A stretch of 64,000 nt of DNA from the NCBI GenBank assembly GCA_947497495.1, contig CANMGT010000007.1, positions 1-64,000 of the forward strand. Direction: 5' to 3'. How positions within the stretch are numbered: the first letter of the stretch is position 1; each line of letters starts with the position of its first letter. The DNA is from an uncultured Lentibacter sp. Lineage in GTDB: Bacteria > Pseudomonadota > Alphaproteobacteria > Rhodobacterales > Rhodobacteraceae. Position numbers and translations under genes: made by a program. Of this stretch, positions 1 to 8,527 are shown in pieces. The notes beneath the pieces are model-generated. The model was not told where the DNA came from, made no database searches, and saw only the letters and a program-made list of their open reading frames with translations.

Positions 1-77
1 TGGCGCGGTTGACGGGGCTCGAACCCGCGACCTCCGGCGTGACAGGCCGGCACTCTAACCAACTGAGCTACAACCGC
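1..77 (-). tRNA. tRNA-Asp (GUC)
   Basis: Read on the minus strand this folds into a complete 77-nt cloverleaf. The anticodon stem CCGGC/GCCGG encloses the loop CTGTCAC with anticodon GTC, the T-loop is GTTCGAACC, and the 3' CCA is genome-encoded as tgg at the window edge. The D-arm carries AGCTCAGTTGGTTAGAG. GUC reads Asp codons GAC and GAU. Whether further tRNAs lie beyond position 1 cannot be seen. Confidence 0.97.
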
Positions 78-317
78 TCACTACCCGCTCTGAAGATGCT
101 CCAAAGCGTGAGGGACGTCTTAGGGGTAGCCCAAGTCCGCGTCAAGCGCCGAAAGGCCAGCATATTGGAAAAAATGGTGCCATTGGGCCACGCTTCCCGC
201 CCCGCCCGATTTTTGCCACATTTCAGGCCCCATTTGGGCACAATCCGCTCGCAGATTTGAAGTGTTAACGTTTTAGTAACCGTCTTTTTTGAAAATCCAG
301 CCCAAGGAGGAAGTCTC

Positions 318-437
318 ATGGCCTCATCCAAGCCGCAAACTCCCGCCCCACAGCCTGCGTCCAAGCAAGCGCAAACACGCAACATGCCGCGTCCTGACCC
401 AAAACAACCGGTCATCACCGACTACGCCTCACTATAA
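318..437 (+). CDS. small Pro/Gln-rich hypothetical protein (39 aa)
   Basis: A 39-residue frame starts at an ATG seven bases after a near-perfect ribosome binding site (AAGGAGG at 303-309) and stops at TAA. The product begins MASSKPQTPAPQPASKQ and ends ITDYASL. It is rich in Pro, Gln, Lys and Ala, has no membrane segment or signal peptide, and is probably disordered. The strong Shine-Dalgarno sequence is the main argument that it is translated. It lies upstream of the TfoX-like gene on the same strand, 36 bases away. I recognise no family. Confidence 0.5.
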   Translation: MASSKPQTPAPQPASKQAQTRNMPRPDPKQPVITDYASL

Positions 438-473
438 GGTGACAGCAGCGTCGCACGCGCCTAAACTGGCCGC

Positions 474-824
474 ATGTCAACGCCCGTCTCCTCAATTCGA
501 AACTTAGGCCCGGCCTATGAGGCCTCGTGCAAACGCGCAGGCATCAACTCGGCTGAAGAGCTGCGCGCACTCGGCCCAGACGAGACATACAGCCGCCTGC
601 TTGCAACGGGCAGCACCCCTCACTTTATCGGCTACTACGTGCTCGTTATGGGCCTGCAAGGGCGTCCGTGGAACGACTGTAAAGGCAAAGAAAAACAAGA
701 ACTTCGACAGCGGTTTGACGCGATCAAAGCGGCAAATTCCAAGGCTCTTGAAAAGACCAAGGGCCGCTCTCAGCTAGAGGCGGCCCTTGATGCGATCGGT
801 GTGATCGAGAAGCGGAAGGCTTAG
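474..824 (+). CDS. TfoX C-terminal domain protein
   Basis: The 116-aa protein matches the TfoX/Sxy C-terminal domain: [17 protein letters not shown] followed by [15 protein letters not shown] is the helix-hairpin-helix-like module of that family, here as a stand-alone protein without the TfoX N-terminal domain. TfoX/Sxy proteins are known as competence regulators in gammaproteobacteria; the role of single-domain versions in alphaproteobacteria is unclear to me. The C-terminus is a charged helix. Its stop overlaps the convergent ndk stop by a few bases. Confidence 0.8.
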   Translation: MSTPVSSIRNLGPAYEASCKRAGINSAEELRALGPDETYSRLLATGSTPHFIGYYVLVMGLQGRPWNDCKGKEKQELRQRFDAIKAANSKALEKTKGRSQLEAALDAIGVIEKRKA

Positions 825-1243
825 CCGACCAGTTCGAGACCCGAGAAGAAAAACGCGATTTCTTCAGCGGCAGTTTCAGGCGCATCCGAGCCGTGAACTG
901 AGTTTTCGCCGATTGAAAGAGCGAACTCTTTGCGGATCGTGCCTTCAGCCGCTTCAGCCGGGTTTGTTGCACCCATAACTTCACGGTTCTTCGCGATCGC
1001 GTCTTCACCTTCCAGAACCTGAACAACAATCGGCTCGGAGATCATGAATTCGCAAAGCTCTCCGAAGAACGGACGCTCTGAGTGCACGCCGTAAAACTGC
1101 TGGGCCTGCGCCAATGTCAGTTGAATGCGCTTTGAGGCGACGATACGCAGACCAGCTTCTTCAAACTTCGCGGCGATCTTGCCGGTCAGGTTGCGCTTGG
1201 TTGCGTCTGGTTTGATGATCGAGAATGTGCGTTGAATGGCCAT
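821..1243 (-). CDS. ndk: nucleoside diphosphate kinase
   Basis: The 140-aa protein is full length for Ndk, which transfers the gamma-phosphate of ATP to NDPs through a phospho-histidine. The catalytic histidine is H117 in the signature [12 protein letters not shown], and K11 in [11 protein letters not shown] is the conserved nucleotide-binding lysine. It is cytoplasmic and maintains NTP pools. The gene is convergent with and slightly overlaps the TfoX-like gene; its upstream neighbour on the same strand is an MFS pump 76 bases away with no evident functional link. Confidence 0.98.
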   Translation of the reverse strand: MAIQRTFSIIKPDATKRNLTGKIAAKFEEAGLRIVASKRIQLTLAQAQQFYGVHSERPFFGELCEFMISEPIVVQVLEGEDAIAKNREVMGATNPAEAAEGTIRKEFALSIGENSVHGSDAPETAAEEIAFFFSGLELVG

Positions 1244-1318
1244 GTTGTCAGGCTCCTATCGGTGTTGCGTGGTTGAATTGGCGCCCTGCTACCACGCGGC
1301 TCAGCGTTTGAAAAGCGC

Positions 1319-2527
1319 CTATTGAGCGCGCTCAAGCGCCTTGATCCACAAGACCGAAGCCAGACTGGCAGCCGAGGTGAGAGCCATCACGCCAAGCAGC
1401 ACATAAGCGCCCCTATCGCCTGAGGCCAAAGCCCCCGTCAGCGCCGCAGCCCCTGCCCCGCCAAGCACACTCAACGCGCCAGACAGGCCCGAAGCGCTGC
1501 CCGCGAGCCTCGGGTTCACAGACATCACCCCCGCATTCGCTCCCGGGAGCGTCAGGCCATTACCAAGGCCGACAAAGATCGCCCCTGCAAACATCACCCA
1601 GACGTTCATGAGGCCAAGCGACATAAGCACCATCGCTGCGAGCGGGCCAAACGTGCCAAACACGCGCCCCAGCAGGATTAGTTTCAACATCCCCAGGCGC
1701 CTTGACAAACGTCCGGTGAGAAAATTGCCAAGCATAAAGCCGCTTGAAATTGACCCCATTCCAATGCCGATCTGCGAGGGAGACAGGCCAAAAACCCCTT
1801 CCCCAACAAGCGCAACACCCCCCAGAAAGGCGTAAAATGCGCCGACCGAAAACACGAGGCAAGCGGTATAGGCCCAGAACAGCCTGTCGCGCACGAGGTC
1901 CGGGTAGGCGCGGAACTGCTCGGTAAAGCTGGCTGTCGGCTGCAAGTTTGTCTCGCTCAGATCGCGCCAACAGATGACAGTCATAACCACGCCCATAAAG
2001 CCGTAGAGCGCGAAGTTGGCTCGCCAACCAAACTGCTCGCCGAGAAGCCCTCCAAGCATCGGCCCAAGAAGCGGCGCCAGCGCCATGGCGGTCCCGATAA
2101 CCCCCAAAAGGCGCGCGGCCTCTTCGGGGCGGGCAATGTCGCGCACAATCGCGCGGCTGAGAACCATGCCGCCGATGACAGCCCCCTGCAGCATGCGAAA
2201 CGTCAGGAAAACCCATATATTTTCAGACAGATAACACCCTAAAGATGCCCCTGTGAAAACAACCAGCCCGATCAGCAACACAGGCCGCCGCCCGTAGACA
2301 TCTGACAGGGGGCCGATCACAAGCTGCAGTGCCGCCGAGACAAGCATGTAGCCGCCCACCGCGAGCGATATCAGCCCGTAGCTGACATCAAAGCCCGTGG
2401 CCATCTGCGCAAGAGAGGGCAAAAACATGTTGAGCGACAGCACGGACAGGCCTGTCAGCAAGATCAGCGTGAGCATTTTGGGCTGGTGACGCTCTGGCGT
2501 GGCCAAAGCTGAAGACTCATGCTGCAT
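1319..2527 (-). CDS. MFS transporter, Bcr/CflA drug-efflux type
   Basis: This 402-aa protein has about twelve hydrophobic segments and the MFS loop signature GPLSDVYGRRPVLLIG between TM2 and TM3, typical of the Bcr/CflA drug:H+ antiporter group. R and D residues in MLQGAVIGGMVLSRAIVRDI (TM4) fit the antiporter pattern. It is an inner-membrane exporter whose substrate cannot be read from sequence. It is divergent from the ABC-F gene, with about 100 bases between them that must hold both promoters. No dedicated regulator is adjacent. Confidence 0.88.
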   Translation of the reverse strand: MQHESSALATPERHQPKMLTLILLTGLSVLSLNMFLPSLAQMATGFDVSYGLISLAVGGYMLVSAALQLVIGPLSDVYGRRPVLLIGLVVFTGASLGCYLSENIWVFLTFRMLQGAVIGGMVLSRAIVRDIARPEEAARLLGVIGTAMALAPLLGPMLGGLLGEQFGWRANFALYGFMGVVMTVICWRDLSETNLQPTASFTEQFRAYPDLVRDRLFWAYTACLVFSVGAFYAFLGGVALVGEGVFGLSPSQIGIGMGSISSGFMLGNFLTGRLSRRLGMLKLILLGRVFGTFGPLAAMVLMSLGLMNVWVMFAGAIFVGLGNGLTLPGANAGVMSVNPRLAGSASGLSGALSVLGGAGAAALTGALASGDRGAYVLLGVMALTSAASLASVLWIKALERAQ

Positions 2528-2629
2528 TCGTTAACCTGTGTTCATTCCCACAAGCCCTACGCCTCATATTCGCCGCGGGCAAGGCTTTGCCCTCTGGCGT
2601 GGCGCGAAACCCTCTGTTAAGTCGCCTCC

Positions 2630-4480
2630 ATGCTCAAGATCCAAAACATATCATATTCGGTCGCTGGCCGCCTGCTCATCGAAGACGCCTCGGTTACCAT
2701 TCCGACAGGCCACAAGGTTGGCATTGTGGGCCGCAACGGCACTGGCAAGACAACGCTCTTCAAGATCATCCGCGGCGAACTTAACCTCGACATGGGCTCG
2801 TTCTCCCTGCCCGCACGCGCCCGCATTGGGGGTGTGGCACAGGAAGTGCCCGGTAATGAAGTCTCGCTGATCGACACGGTTCTGGCCGCCGACACCGAGC
2901 GTGCTGCGCTTCTGGCTGAATCCGAAACCGCAACAGACCCGACCCGCATCGCTGACATCCAGACGCGGCTTGCCGACATTGACGCTTGGTCTGCCGAAGG
3001 CCGCGCCAGCTCGATCCTGCGGGGGCTTGGCTTTACGCCTGAAGAGCAGCTGCAACCCTGCTCTGCCTTCTCCGGCGGCTGGCGCATGCGCGTGGCTTTG
3101 GCGGGGGTTCTGTTCTCTGAGCCTGACCTGCTCCTGCTCGATGAGCCGACAAACTACCTTGATCTGGAAGGCGCGCTCTGGCTTGAGGCCTACCTCGTCA
3201 AATACCCGCACACGGTACTGATCGTCAGCCACGACCGCGGGCTTTTGAACCGCGCTGTGGGCGCTATCTTACACCTAGAAGACAAGAAACTGACGCTCTA
3301 CCAAGGCAACTACGACCGCTTCGCCGAAACCCGCGCAGCCCGTCTTGCTGTGGCCGAATCCGAGAACCGCAAAACAGAGGCCCGCCGCGAGCATTTGCAA
3401 AAGTTCGTAGACCGCTTCCGCGCCAAGGCTTCCAAAGCCGTGCAAGCCCAGTCGCGCCTGAAGGCGATTGCCAAGCTCAAGCCGATCACGACCCCGCAGG
3501 AAGCCGCTCTCAAGCGCTTCACCTTCCCCTCACCGGAAGAGCTGTCGCCGCCGATCGTACACCTTGAAAACGGGTCTGTCGGCTATGATGGCAAAGCTGT
3601 TCTCAGCAAGCTTGACCTGCGGATCGACCAAGACGACCGCATCGCCCTTTTGGGCCGCAACGGTGAGGGAAAGTCTACACTTTCCAAGCTCTTGTCCGGC
3701 AGACTTGATCTGATGGGCGGCAACATGACGACCTCGTCAAAACTACGGGTTGGCTTCTTTGCCCAGCATCAGGTTGATGAGCTTTTCGTTGACGAAACCC
3801 CTGTTGATCACATCCGCCGCGTGCGCCCGGGTGAAACGCCTGCGCGCCACCGTGCCCGCCTTGGCGGCTTCGGCATTGGCGCCGAGCAGGCCGACACATT
3901 GGTAGGGGCGCTCTCGGGCGGCCAGAAAGCCCGCCTGTCGCTGATGCTAGCGACCATTGATGCGCCGCATATGCTGATCCTCGATGAGCCGACAAACCAC
4001 CTTGATATCGAAAGCCGCGAAGGCCTTGTCGAGGCGCTGACAGCCTATACAGGCGCTGTCATTCTTGTCAGCCACGACATGCACCTGCTGTCTCTGGTTG
4101 CCGACAGGCTCTGGCTTGTCAAAGACGGCTCCGTTCAGCCTTATGAGGATGATCTGGAAAGCTACCGCAAGCTGCTGCTTGCCCCTGCCGAGAAGCCTGC
4201 AAGCAAGCCAAAGAAAGAAAAGCCTAAGCCCAAACGCGCCTCACGCGAGCAGATTCTCGCGCTTAAAGCCGAAGTGAGGAAATGCGAAGAACGCATTGGA
4301 AAGCTTGACGAGTTCCGAATGAAGCTCGACAAGCTCCTGGCCGACCCCGCACTTTATGACGAGCGCCGCGCCGAGCTGCCCAGCTTGCAGAAAAAAGACG
4401 CCGAGATCAAACAGGCCTACACCCGCGCTGAAGAGATGTGGGAGAAGGCCTTGCAAAAGCTTGAGAGGGCGCAAGCATGA
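2630..4480 (+). CDS. ABC-F family ATPase (YheS/Uup-like)
   Basis: A 616-aa soluble protein with two ABC ATPase domains in tandem and no membrane segments, the ABC-F arrangement. Domain 1 has Walker A GRNGTGKTT, signature FSGGWRMRVAL and Walker B LLLLDEPTNYLDL; domain 2 has GRNGEGKST, LSGGQKARLSL and LILDEPTNHLD. The linker between them is charged and helical, and the C-terminus (about 515-616) is a lysine-rich coiled coil as in YheS/Uup. ABC-F proteins act on ribosomes, binding near the E site; the specific role here is unknown. The stop overlaps the marC-like start by ATGA, implying translational coupling. Confidence 0.92.
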   Translation: MLKIQNISYSVAGRLLIEDASVTIPTGHKVGIVGRNGTGKTTLFKIIRGELNLDMGSFSLPARARIGGVAQEVPGNEVSLIDTVLAADTERAALLAESETATDPTRIADIQTRLADIDAWSAEGRASSILRGLGFTPEEQLQPCSAFSGGWRMRVALAGVLFSEPDLLLLDEPTNYLDLEGALWLEAYLVKYPHTVLIVSHDRGLLNRAVGAILHLEDKKLTLYQGNYDRFAETRAARLAVAESENRKTEARREHLQKFVDRFRAKASKAVQAQSRLKAIAKLKPITTPQEAALKRFTFPSPEELSPPIVHLENGSVGYDGKAVLSKLDLRIDQDDRIALLGRNGEGKSTLSKLLSGRLDLMGGNMTTSSKLRVGFFAQHQVDELFVDETPVDHIRRVRPGETPARHRARLGGFGIGAEQADTLVGALSGGQKARLSLMLATIDAPHMLILDEPTNHLDIESREGLVEALTAYTGAVILVSHDMHLLSLVADRLWLVKDGSVQPYEDDLESYRKLLLAPAEKPASKPKKEKPKPKRASREQILALKAEVRKCEERIGKLDEFRMKLDKLLADPALYDERRAELPSLQKKDAEIKQAYTRAEEMWEKALQKLERAQA

Positions 4481-5097
4481 TAGATGCCGCCTTTCTCATC
4501 ACCGGCTTTGTCACGCTCTTTGTGGTGATTGACCCGATCGGCCTCACGCCGATGTTTATCGCCCTTACCCAAGGCAACAGCCCGCAAGAGCGTCGCCGCA
4601 TCGCGATCCACACCTGTCTCACGGCTTTCGCGATCCTCGTGGTTTTTGCGCTGTTTGGCGAAGCGGTGCTCGGCTTTATCGGCATCTCAATGCCCGCTTT
4701 CCGCGTCGCTGGCGGGATCCTGCTCTTCCTGACAGCCCTTGAAATGCTGTTTGAGCGCCGCTCAAAACGCCGCGAAGGCCAGGCGCAGGAAGAAGAACTG
4801 CCAGACCCGTCAATCTTCCCCCTTGCGATTCCGCTAACAGCGGGCCCGGGTTCTATCGCCACCGTCATCCTGCTCGCTGGCCAGCAACCCGGCTTCCTCG
4901 GTACGCTGACCATCATCGGCATCGTCGCCGCAGTGCTTGTCTTGGTGCTGAGCTTTTATCTCGCCTCGGGCATCCTTGAACGCGCGCTCGGCAAAACCGG
5001 CATCAACGTCGCCACGCGCTTGTTGGGTATGCTGCTCGCGGCTCTGGCCGTACAATTTGTGCTGGATGGCCTGCGCGACTTTGGTTTCGCCGGTTAA
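4477..5097 (+). CDS. MarC family integral membrane protein
   Basis: The 206-aa protein has about six hydrophobic helices and the MarC signature regions: an N-terminal FVTLFVVIDPIGLTPMFIAL and a central PLAIPLTAGPGSIATVI. MarC proteins are inner-membrane proteins whose transported substrate is unresolved; the old link to multiple antibiotic resistance has not held up. The start codon overlaps the stop of the ABC-F gene, so the two are almost certainly co-transcribed. Confidence 0.9.
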   Translation: MIDAAFLITGFVTLFVVIDPIGLTPMFIALTQGNSPQERRRIAIHTCLTAFAILVVFALFGEAVLGFIGISMPAFRVAGGILLFLTALEMLFERRSKRREGQAQEEELPDPSIFPLAIPLTAGPGSIATVILLAGQQPGFLGTLTIIGIVAAVLVLVLSFYLASGILERALGKTGINVATRLLGMLLAALAVQFVLDGLRDFGFAG

Positions 5098-5129
5098 GCC
5101 ACTATATAGGGGCAAAGACGGAGAGTAAT

Positions 5130-5705
5130 ATGGGCGATCCTGCCAGCCTGACATATATGGTAATCCTTGCTTCGGTGCTCATTTTCGGTGCGCTGGTGCA
5201 AAACCGGAGTTCGCTTGGCAAAATGGCCCAGCAAGCGCTGATCTGGGCACTTATTTTTGTTGGCGGCATCGCCGTTGTTGGCCTTTGGGAAGACATCAAA
5301 GGCACCGTCATGCCTCAGCAATCGGTGATCACCGATCAGGGCCGGATCGAGATCCCCCGCGCCAACGACGGCCACTACTATCTGCAAGCCGAAGTGAACG
5401 GCGCCCCACTGACCTTTATGGTTGACACAGGTGCAAGCTCGATCGCGCTCAGCCAAGCCGATGCGCGCAAGGCGGGCATCGATGTGAACAATCTGGCCTT
5501 TCTCGGCACCGCCAGCACGGCCAATGGCGAAACGCGCATTGCTCATGTGCGGCTGACTTCGCTCAAGATCGGCGGGCTCGAAGACACCAATGTGCGCGCA
5601 TGGGTCAACGAGGGTGAGCTTGAACAGTCCCTCCTCGGGATGACCTACTTGCAACGCTACAGCAAAGTCTCCTTCGAGAATGGCACACTGGTGTTACAAC
5701 GTTAG
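5130..5705 (+). CDS. TIGR02281-type clan AA aspartic protease, membrane anchored
   Basis: This 191-aa protein has two N-terminal hydrophobic segments (about residues 8-26 and 33-53) followed by a retropepsin-like domain. The catalytic motif is VDTGASSIALSQADA, and a C-terminal SLLGMTYLQRYSKVSFENG matches the flap/ILG strand of single-domain aspartic proteases. Members act as homodimers, each supplying one aspartate; here the domain is probably periplasmic. The substrate is unknown. It sits 32 bases after the MarC gene and 57 bases before trmD, all on one strand. Confidence 0.87.
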   Translation: MGDPASLTYMVILASVLIFGALVQNRSSLGKMAQQALIWALIFVGGIAVVGLWEDIKGTVMPQQSVITDQGRIEIPRANDGHYYLQAEVNGAPLTFMVDTGASSIALSQADARKAGIDVNNLAFLGTASTANGETRIAHVRLTSLKIGGLEDTNVRAWVNEGELEQSLLGMTYLQRYSKVSFENGTLVLQR

Positions 5706-5762
5706 TTTGCAACAACGCGCAAACAGGTTTTCAATGCGTTCAGCTTGCCCTAAGACACTCCT

Positions 5763-6578
5763 ATGACAGACAAACTCCGCTCTCACGGCCGCAAAGCCAT
5801 CACCGCTTCGTTCAAGCCACGCGAGCTTATGGCCGACGAGCGGCTCGCCAATGTTTGGACAGCCCAGATCATTACGCTCTTCCCCGACGCTTTTCCCGGT
5901 GTTCTTGGCCAGTCGCTGACGGGCAAGGCACTGAAAGACGGGCTCTGGCAGCTCGAAACCATTGACCTGCGCCCCTTTGGCATCGGTAAGCACCGCAACG
6001 TAGATGACACGCCAGCAGGCGGCGGCGCGGGCATGGTTCTACGAGCCGACGTTGTGAGCGCCGCCATTGAACAGGCCCGCAAGACAGCACAGGCTGACTT
6101 GCCGCTGATCTACCTCAGCCCACGCGGCAAACCATTCACGCAGGCCATGGCCAAAAGCCTTGCCGCTGGTCCGGGTGCCACGCTGCTCTGTGGCCGCTTT
6201 GAGGGCGTCGACCAGCGCGTGCTGGACCACTACAACATCGTCGAAGTCTCCATGGGTGACTACGTTCTGACAGGTGGCGAAATCGCTGCGCAAGCCATGC
6301 TCGACGCTTCGGTTCGCCTCATCCCCGGAGTTCTGGGCAACGCGGAAAGTGCGGTTGAAGAAAGTCACTCAAACGGCCTTCTGGAACACCCGCAGTTCAC
6401 CAAACCCGCCGAGTGGGAAGGCCGCGCAACGCCAGAGGTGCTCATGAGCGGCCACCACGGCAACATCGCCAAATGGCGTCGTGCAGAGGCCGAGAAACTC
6501 ACCCAAGAGCGGCGGCCTGACATGTGGGCCGCCCACCAGGCCCGCCAACCAGCGAAGCCCCCTGTTAAAAAGGGTTGA
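5763..6578 (+). CDS. trmD: tRNA (guanine37-N1)-methyltransferase
   Basis: TrmD methylates G37 next to the anticodon of tRNAs reading CNN codons, using SAM bound in a trefoil knot. The 271-aa protein carries AGGGAGMVLRADV, YLSPRGKPFTQ, LLCGRFEGVDQRVLDHY and the knot segment GDYVLTGGEIAAQAM. The domain proper begins at about residue 32 (VWTAQIITLFPDAFPG); the extra N-terminus containing SHGRK is also typical of Roseobacter TrmD as I remember it, so the first ATG is kept. The alternative start is the ATG at 5829. rpsP and rimM, often its neighbours, are not upstream here; rplS and rpmE follow. Confidence 0.96.
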   Translation: MTDKLRSHGRKAITASFKPRELMADERLANVWTAQIITLFPDAFPGVLGQSLTGKALKDGLWQLETIDLRPFGIGKHRNVDDTPAGGGAGMVLRADVVSAAIEQARKTAQADLPLIYLSPRGKPFTQAMAKSLAAGPGATLLCGRFEGVDQRVLDHYNIVEVSMGDYVLTGGEIAAQAMLDASVRLIPGVLGNAESAVEESHSNGLLEHPQFTKPAEWEGRATPEVLMSGHHGNIAKWRRAEAEKLTQERRPDMWAAHQARQPAKPPVKKG

Positions 6579-6805
6579 TATAGCCCTCCAACAAGCCTAA
6601 ACAGCGCAAGTTCGGAATCACAACTGTGGCTCTGGGCCTTTTGTGCTATTTCGCTTTCTTCGGCGGCTCGACAGCACGGACCATACGACAAGCAATGTCG
6701 GCCTAGCCTCCTGCGGGCGCTTTATGCGGACCCGATCGAAGACAAGGAGCTACAGGACGCGCCAAAACTTCGTGGAAAAACCACGAGCAAAATAGGAGAT
6801 GGTCA

Positions 6806-7183
6806 ATGGACCTTCTGAGAGAAATCGAAGCGGAGCAGATCGCTGCGCTGGGGAAAAAGATCCCCGACTTCAAAGCCGGCGACACAATCCGCGTAGGCTT
6901 TAAAGTAACCGAAGGCACACGCACACGTGTTCAGAACTACGAAGGCGTTTGCATCGCGCGTAAAAACGGCCACGGCATTGACGGCTCGTTCACCGTGCGC
7001 AAAATTAGCTTCGGTGAAGGTGTCGAGCGGGTTTTCCCACTCCACTCAACAAACATCGACGAGATCACAGTGGTTCGCCGCGGTCGCGTTCGTCGTGCCA
7101 AGCTGTACTACCTGCGCGCACGTCGCGGCAAATCTGCGCGTATCGCAGAAGTCACCAACTACAAGCCACGCGCGGAAGCGTAA
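6806..7183 (+). CDS. rplS: 50S ribosomal protein L19
   Basis: The 125-aa protein is bL19, located at the 30S-50S interface. Diagnostic segments are [48 protein letters not shown] and [18 protein letters not shown]. The ATG follows a GGAGAT ribosome binding site. The 227 bases between trmD and this gene are longer than expected for a tight trmD-rplS operon and could hold a promoter, but I see no conserved leader structure in them. Confidence 0.98.
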   Translation: MDLLREIEAEQIAALGKKIPDFKAGDTIRVGFKVTEGTRTRVQNYEGVCIARKNGHGIDGSFTVRKISFGEGVERVFPLHSTNIDEITVVRRGRVRRAKLYYLRARRGKSARIAEVTNYKPRAEA

Positions 7184-7197
7184 GCGGGAGAGACACC

Positions 7198-7419
7198 ATG
7201 AAAAAAGATATTCACCCCGATTACCACTTCATCGACGTCAAAATGACCGATGGTACAATGCTTAAAATGCGCTCGACATGGGGCAAAGAAGGCGACCAGA
7301 TGTCGCTTGATATTGACCCGACAGCCCACCCGGCCTGGACAGGCGGCAATTCGCGCCTGCTCGACGCTGGCGGCCGCGTGTCGAAGTTTAAAAAGAAATA
7401 CGAAGGCCTTGGCTTCTAA
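7198..7419 (+). CDS. rpmE: 50S ribosomal protein L31, cysteine-free form
   Basis: The 73-aa protein starts [19 protein letters not shown] and contains [19 protein letters not shown] and [15 protein letters not shown], all bL31 landmarks. It lacks the CxxC zinc motif of the zinc-binding L31 type. In many bacteria the Cys-less paralog replaces the Cys form under zinc starvation, but here, beside rplS, it seems to be the housekeeping copy, as is usual in alphaproteobacteria. It is 14 bases after rplS and followed by a clear terminator. Confidence 0.97.
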   Translation: MKKDIHPDYHFIDVKMTDGTMLKMRSTWGKEGDQMSLDIDPTAHPAWTGGNSRLLDAGGRVSKFKKKYEGLGF

Positions 7420-7442
7420 GAAGCTTACAGGTTTACGTGATG

Positions 7443-7473
7443 AAAACGCCGCCTCCCTCGGGGCGGCGTTTTT
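7443..7473 (+). terminator. Rho-independent terminator after rpmE
   Basis: A nine-base-pair stem AACGCCGCC/GGCGGCGTT with an eight-base loop is followed directly by TTT on the plus strand, 24 bases after the rpmE stop. The preceding A-run also pairs with the T-tract. It closes the trmD-rplS-rpmE unit. Confidence 0.9.
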
Positions 7474-7825
7474 CATTGGGCTAACCCAACAGCGACTTGT
7501 CGTTTATGGCGTGACGCTCGAAAACTTTCTTTTGCAAGCTCCCGCACTTATTATCACGGGTTGGCAAGCGGTATTAGCCACCAAGTGAAAGGACGTCATT
7601 TCCATACAAAACAACAACTTAAGTCGCACTTTACTTTGTGCTAAAGCCTTTCCCTTTTCAGCGAAAACTTGCTAACGATAATTTGGCGATAGGAAATAGC
7701 CATCCTACGTTTGCGTGACGCAAAATTGACGTCATATAGAAAATATTTCTATTTTCGAAAATTGGCAGAATAGTAGCACGCTAATGCGGATAGTTTTCCG
7801 CCTGGGCGGAGAAATGAGATTAACG
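7474..7825. other. gene-free, AT-richer stretch upstream of the secreted duplicated-domain protein
   Basis: No gene is supportable in these about 350 bases. They are visibly richer in A/T than the flanking genes. Notable elements are a 7-1-7 palindrome TTTGCGTGACGCAAA at 7710-7724 and two copies of GACGTCAT (near 7592 and 7729). This is the probable promoter/operator region of the gene that follows. Confidence 0.5.
7710..7724. promoter_or_regulatory. palindromic operator candidate
   Basis: TTTGCGTGACGCAAA is a perfect seven-base inverted repeat around one central base, about 100 bases upstream of the next gene in an AT-rich stretch. Its size and symmetry fit a dimeric regulator site. No regulator gene adjoins it and I cannot assign a family. 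Confidence 0.35.
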
Positions 7826-8260
7826 ATGAAAACTACTGCAATGCTTGTCATAGCGTCCTTCTTAGCCGCCCCCCTTGCCGCACAATCTGTGCGTTTCGGC
7901 GACAACGCCAGTGAATGGGCCAATGACGGGGAATGCGACGATAGGCGCTTCACAGGTCGCAAAATGGCGACAAGCCTCGACAACGATGACCTGTTGCACG
8001 ACGCGAACGACTGCAAAAACGCCTATACAGCCGGGCTTATCAAGCTCGTTGACGAAAAGGCTGCCCGCGCGGCTACCGTCTGCTCTCGCATAAAATTCGG
8101 TGACAATTCAAGCGAGTGGGCCAAAGACGGTGAGTGCGACGACTACCGCTTTGAAGGCACGGGAATGACCTCGATCATCGCAGTTGAAGACATCGGCCGC
8201 GATGCTGCCGACTGCAAGCGCCTTTGCGAGACCGGTTCAATTTACTTGCGCGAGTATTAA
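7826..8260 (+). CDS. secreted protein with two copies of a Cys-containing FGDNxSEWxxDGECDD domain
   Basis: With the start at 7826 the 144-aa product begins with a signal peptide (MKTTAMLVIASFLAAPLAAQS); upstream in-frame ATGs at 7784 and 7814 are possible. The mature part has two tandem domains, one starting VRFGDNASEWANDGECDDRRF and a second KFGDNSSEWAKDGECDDYRF, each followed by an aspartate-rich stretch and DA(N/A)DCK. Conserved cysteines suggest disulfides and the acidic clusters may bind divalent metal. I recognise the repeat from alphaproteobacterial hypothetical proteins but know no function. A monocistronic exported protein is the safest description. Confidence 0.78.
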   Translation: MKTTAMLVIASFLAAPLAAQSVRFGDNASEWANDGECDDRRFTGRKMATSLDNDDLLHDANDCKNAYTAGLIKLVDEKAARAATVCSRIKFGDNSSEWAKDGECDDYRFEGTGMTSIIAVEDIGRDAADCKRLCETGSIYLREY

Positions 8261-8300
8261 GGAAAAAGCCCTTCATGGGTCTGCGCTGCAAAAGTGTGAG

Positions 8301-8385
8301 TGGTGCGGGTGAAGGGACTCGAACCCCCACGCCTCGCGGCGCCAGAACCTAAATCTGGTGCGTCTACCAATTCCGCCACACCCGC
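8301..8385 (-). tRNA. tRNA-Leu (UAG)
   Basis: On the minus strand an 85-nt tRNA with a long variable arm: acceptor GCGGGTG/CACCCGC, anticodon stem CCAGA/TCTGG around loop TTTAGGT (anticodon TAG), T-loop GTTCGAGTC, discriminator A and encoded CCA. The long variable arm together with the anticodon identifies leucine (CUN codons). Confidence 0.97.
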
Positions 8386-8447
8386 ATCGGAGTGCGTCTT
8401 AGCAGGGCGCTCAAAAGGAAGCGAGCGAATTCAATCGAATTGAAGAT

Positions 8448-8473
8448 AAAAAAAACCGCGACATTAACGCGGT
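8448..8473 (-). terminator. Rho-independent terminator-like hairpin, minus orientation
   Basis: Read on the minus strand, ACCGCG-TTAATGT-CGCGGT is followed by an eight-T run. It would stop leftward transcription entering from the Hint/nnr side before tRNA-Leu. It lies 55 bases upstream of the Hint gene start, so it is not that gene's own terminator. Confidence 0.6.
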
Positions 8474-8527
8474 ATTGCCGTATTCTCGTGCAAAAAACTG
8501 AGGCAGTAAAAAAAAGCGGGTCATAAA

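Noticed and set aside
5706-6805. Missing rpsP-rimM genes around trmD.
   Set aside because: Their absence upstream of trmD reflects a split operon seen in other Rhodobacterales; nothing is broken here, since rplS and rpmE follow normally.
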